Below are positions 6,166-7,390 of a stretch of 7,390 nt of DNA, piece after piece (within the stretch, counting starts at the first letter, position 1; every line of letters starts with the position of its first letter). The notes under the pieces were generated by a model. It made no database searches. It saw only the letters and a program-made list of their open reading frames with translations, and was not told where the DNA came from. Location: positions 1 through 7,390 of the forward strand of contig JAHEDM010000125.1 of the NCBI GenBank assembly GCA_024641205.1, given 5' to 3'. The position numbers and the translations under genes are program-made. The DNA is from Actinomycetes bacterium. GTDB taxonomy: Bacteria > Actinomycetota > Acidimicrobiia > Spongiisociales > UBA4744.

Positions 6166-6791
6166 CGGAGATCATCGGGTACATCGCCTCGGCAGTGATA
6201 GTCACGTCTTTGACGATGACCTCGGTATTGAAGCTCCGCATCATTGGCCTGATCGGGGCGTTCGGCTTCGGCCTGTATGGGGTGCTGATCGGTGCGGTTC
6301 CGCTGATCATCACCAACGTGGTCATCATGGGGATTCACGTCTTCTATCTTCGTGAGATGCTCGGCGTCGAGGAATACTTCACGTTGCTTGAAGTCCAGGG
6401 AAGCTCGGCATATCTGCGGTACTTCATCGAGTTCCATGAGGATGAGATTCGACGGCGACTTCCGTCCTTTGTTCTCCGGGACTCACAGACTCATCTGCGG
6501 ATCTTCATTCTGCGGGACGCGGTGCCGGCCGGTCTGTTGATAGCCGATTGCCGGCCCGACGGGTCGATGGTGATCGATCTTGACTTCGTTATTCCGGAGT
6601 ATCGGGATTTCAAGATTGCTCGCTATCTGTTCACTCCCGGCTCAGGTGTTCTGGCCGGTCGCAACATCGAGCGAGTGTATAGCCCACCCGGCACGAACGT
6701 GCAGCAGCGTTACCTGCGCCGCATGGGGTTTGTCGAGACGGCATCATCGGAACACCCTGATTTCTTCGAGCTCACCGTCTCACGCGCCTAG
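6156..6791 (+). CDS. Membrane protein: YgjV-like three-helix N-terminus joined to a GNAT-like domain
   Basis: This 211-residue protein has two parts. Residues 3-66 form three close hydrophobic segments (about 5-22, 28-47 and 48-65). Their spacing, with a Leu-Lys-Leu-Arg loop, a GLYG motif and a central Asn54, resembles small YgjV-type inner membrane proteins. Residues 70-211 are soluble and look like a GNAT fold: a strand at 114-119, DLDFVIPEYRDFKIARYLF at 141-159 where the acetyl-CoA loop should be, then NVQQRYLRRMGFVE at 181-194 as the closing helix and strand. The usual R-x-x-G-x-G/A glycines are missing (R150-D-F-K-I-A), so catalysis is uncertain; it may bind a ligand instead. The ATG at 6156 gives a clean first helix but has no ribosome site of its own. 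The gene lies 37 nt after yajQ, probably on the same transcript. The function is unknown. Confidence 0.75.
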   Translation: MALAEIIGYIASAVIVTSLTMTSVLKLRIIGLIGAFGFGLYGVLIGAVPLIITNVVIMGIHVFYLREMLGVEEYFTLLEVQGSSAYLRYFIEFHEDEIRRRLPSFVLRDSQTHLRIFILRDAVPAGLLIADCRPDGSMVIDLDFVIPEYRDFKIARYLFTPGSGVLAGRNIERVYSPPGTNVQQRYLRRMGFVETASSEHPDFFELTVSRA

Positions 6792-6797
6792 CGCGTG
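6781..6797. repeat. 17-bp inverted repeat over a stop codon, upstream of yqgE
   Basis: CACGCGC, three bases (CTA), then GCGCGTG form a perfect 7-bp palindrome that includes the TAG stop at 6789-6791. No T-run follows, so it is not a standard intrinsic terminator. Relative to the predicted yqgE transcript start it covers about -45 to -29, where an operator could act. The role is unproven. Confidence 0.5.
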
Positions 6798-6813
6798 CTT
6801 GAGCCGCTCGTGG

Positions 6814-6819
6814 CAAGAT
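6814..6819 (+). promoter_or_regulatory. Possible extended -10 element for leaderless yqgE
   Basis: CAAGAT has the key A at position 2 and T at position 6 of a -10 hexamer and is preceded by TGG, an extended -10 (TGn) motif. Counting its last T as -7 puts +1 on the A of the ATG at 6826. There is no Shine-Dalgarno before yqgE, so a leaderless transcript is plausible. Confidence 0.45.
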
Positions 6820-6825
6820 AGAACC

Positions 6826-7377
6826 ATGAGCGAGCACCTCACCGGCATGCTGCTGGTTGCTGTTCCGCACATGTTCGATCCGAATTTCGCCCGTGCCGTT
6901 GTGCTGGTCTGCGAACACAGCGACCAAGGAGCGCTCGGCGTGATCCTCAACCGGCCGACCGAGGCAGAAGTGTTCGAGTACCTGCCGGATTGGGCGCACC
7001 TGGTTGCCGAACCCGCCGTTGTCTTTGAAGGCGGGCCTGTCGAACAGGAGGTAGCCATCGGTCTGGCGGCGAGCTCACATACGCAACCGAGCGCTGGTTA
7101 CACCGCCGTCAGCAAGGGCCTCGGGCTGATGGATCTCGGTTCCGACCCCGCCGAAGCTACCGGCATCGATCTCCTCCGGGTCTTCAGTGGATACGCTGGA
7201 TGGGAAGCAGGCCAACTGGAACAGGAGATCGGGGCAGGTGGATGGTTTGTGCTCCCGGCACGAAGAGACGAAGGTTTTGCGGTGTCGCCTGCCGGCCTGT
7301 GGAGAGAGACCTTGACGCGACAAGGCGGGCGCCTGGCGGTCTATGCAAATTTTCCGCCCGATCCGACCCTGAACTGA
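6826..7377 (+). CDS. yqgE: YqgE/AlgH family protein (UPF0301)
   Basis: This 183-residue protein belongs to the widely conserved YqgE/AlgH (UPF0301) family, whose biochemical role is not established; the AlgH name comes from a proposed alginate regulator in Pseudomonas. It matches the family throughout: LTGMLLVAVPHMFDPNFARAV at the N-terminus, GALGVILNRPTE (about residues 36-47), the FEGGPVEQEV segment in the middle, and VFSGYAGWEAGQLEQEI near the C-terminus. The style, especially FEYLPDWAHL and the GYAGW region, resembles actinobacterial members. Length is normal (about 180-190). The ATG at 6826 is set by homology; the frame runs open upstream over the previous gene, but that part is a shadow. 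No ribosome site is seen, while an extended -10 motif fits a leaderless message. It follows the membrane gene by 34 nt and ends 13 bases before the window edge. Confidence 0.94.
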   Translation: MSEHLTGMLLVAVPHMFDPNFARAVVLVCEHSDQGALGVILNRPTEAEVFEYLPDWAHLVAEPAVVFEGGPVEQEVAIGLAASSHTQPSAGYTAVSKGLGLMDLGSDPAEATGIDLLRVFSGYAGWEAGQLEQEIGAGGWFVLPARRDEGFAVSPAGLWRETLTRQGGRLAVYANFPPDPTLN

Positions 7378-7390
7378 ACCGGCCATAACC

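Noticed and set aside
7378..7390. Bases after yqgE at the window edge
   Set aside because: Too short to support a terminator, promoter or gene.

Overview
The window is a densely packed, moderately high-GC bacterial chromosome segment with eight protein genes, no RNA genes, no mobile elements and no CRISPR. The organism is probably an actinomycetote. The YqgE/UPF0301 and adenosine deaminase sequences look actinobacterial (the deaminase has an NTDN metal motif), and three genes have no Shine-Dalgarno but carry a -10-like hexamer directly before the start codon, as leaderless actinobacterial genes do. A split glycine decarboxylase (P-alpha and P-beta) would fit a deep branch such as Acidimicrobiia better than mycobacteria, but that placement is an inference.

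Bases 1-3967, plus strand: a tight operon with the 3' end of gcvT, then gcvPA (GTG start, 2-nt gap), gcvPB (8-nt overlap) and an alpha/beta hydrolase of the monoacylglycerol-lipase/lysophospholipase type (2-nt gap). The first three encode the T, P-alpha and P-beta proteins of the glycine cleavage system; gcvH is not in the window. The hydrolase has a complete Ser-Asp-His triad but no obvious link to glycine catabolism.

Bases 3958-5544, minus strand: a GNAT acetyltransferase followed after 9 nt by adenosine deaminase, probably co-transcribed. The deaminase and hydrolase genes converge and overlap by 10 bp.

Bases 5633-7377, plus strand: yajQ, then a gene for a protein joining three membrane segments (YgjV-like) to a GNAT-like C-terminal domain, then yqgE. 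The 88-bp gap between the divergent GNAT and yajQ genes has back-to-back -10-like hexamers, each exactly 7 nt from its start codon. A 17-bp inverted repeat lies over the stop codon of the membrane gene, just upstream of the predicted leaderless yqgE promoter.

Most of the window is housekeeping. I see no clear evidence of a new multi-gene system. The best candidates for a second look are the membrane-GNAT fusion, the small open frame overlapping its start, and the palindrome before yqgE.
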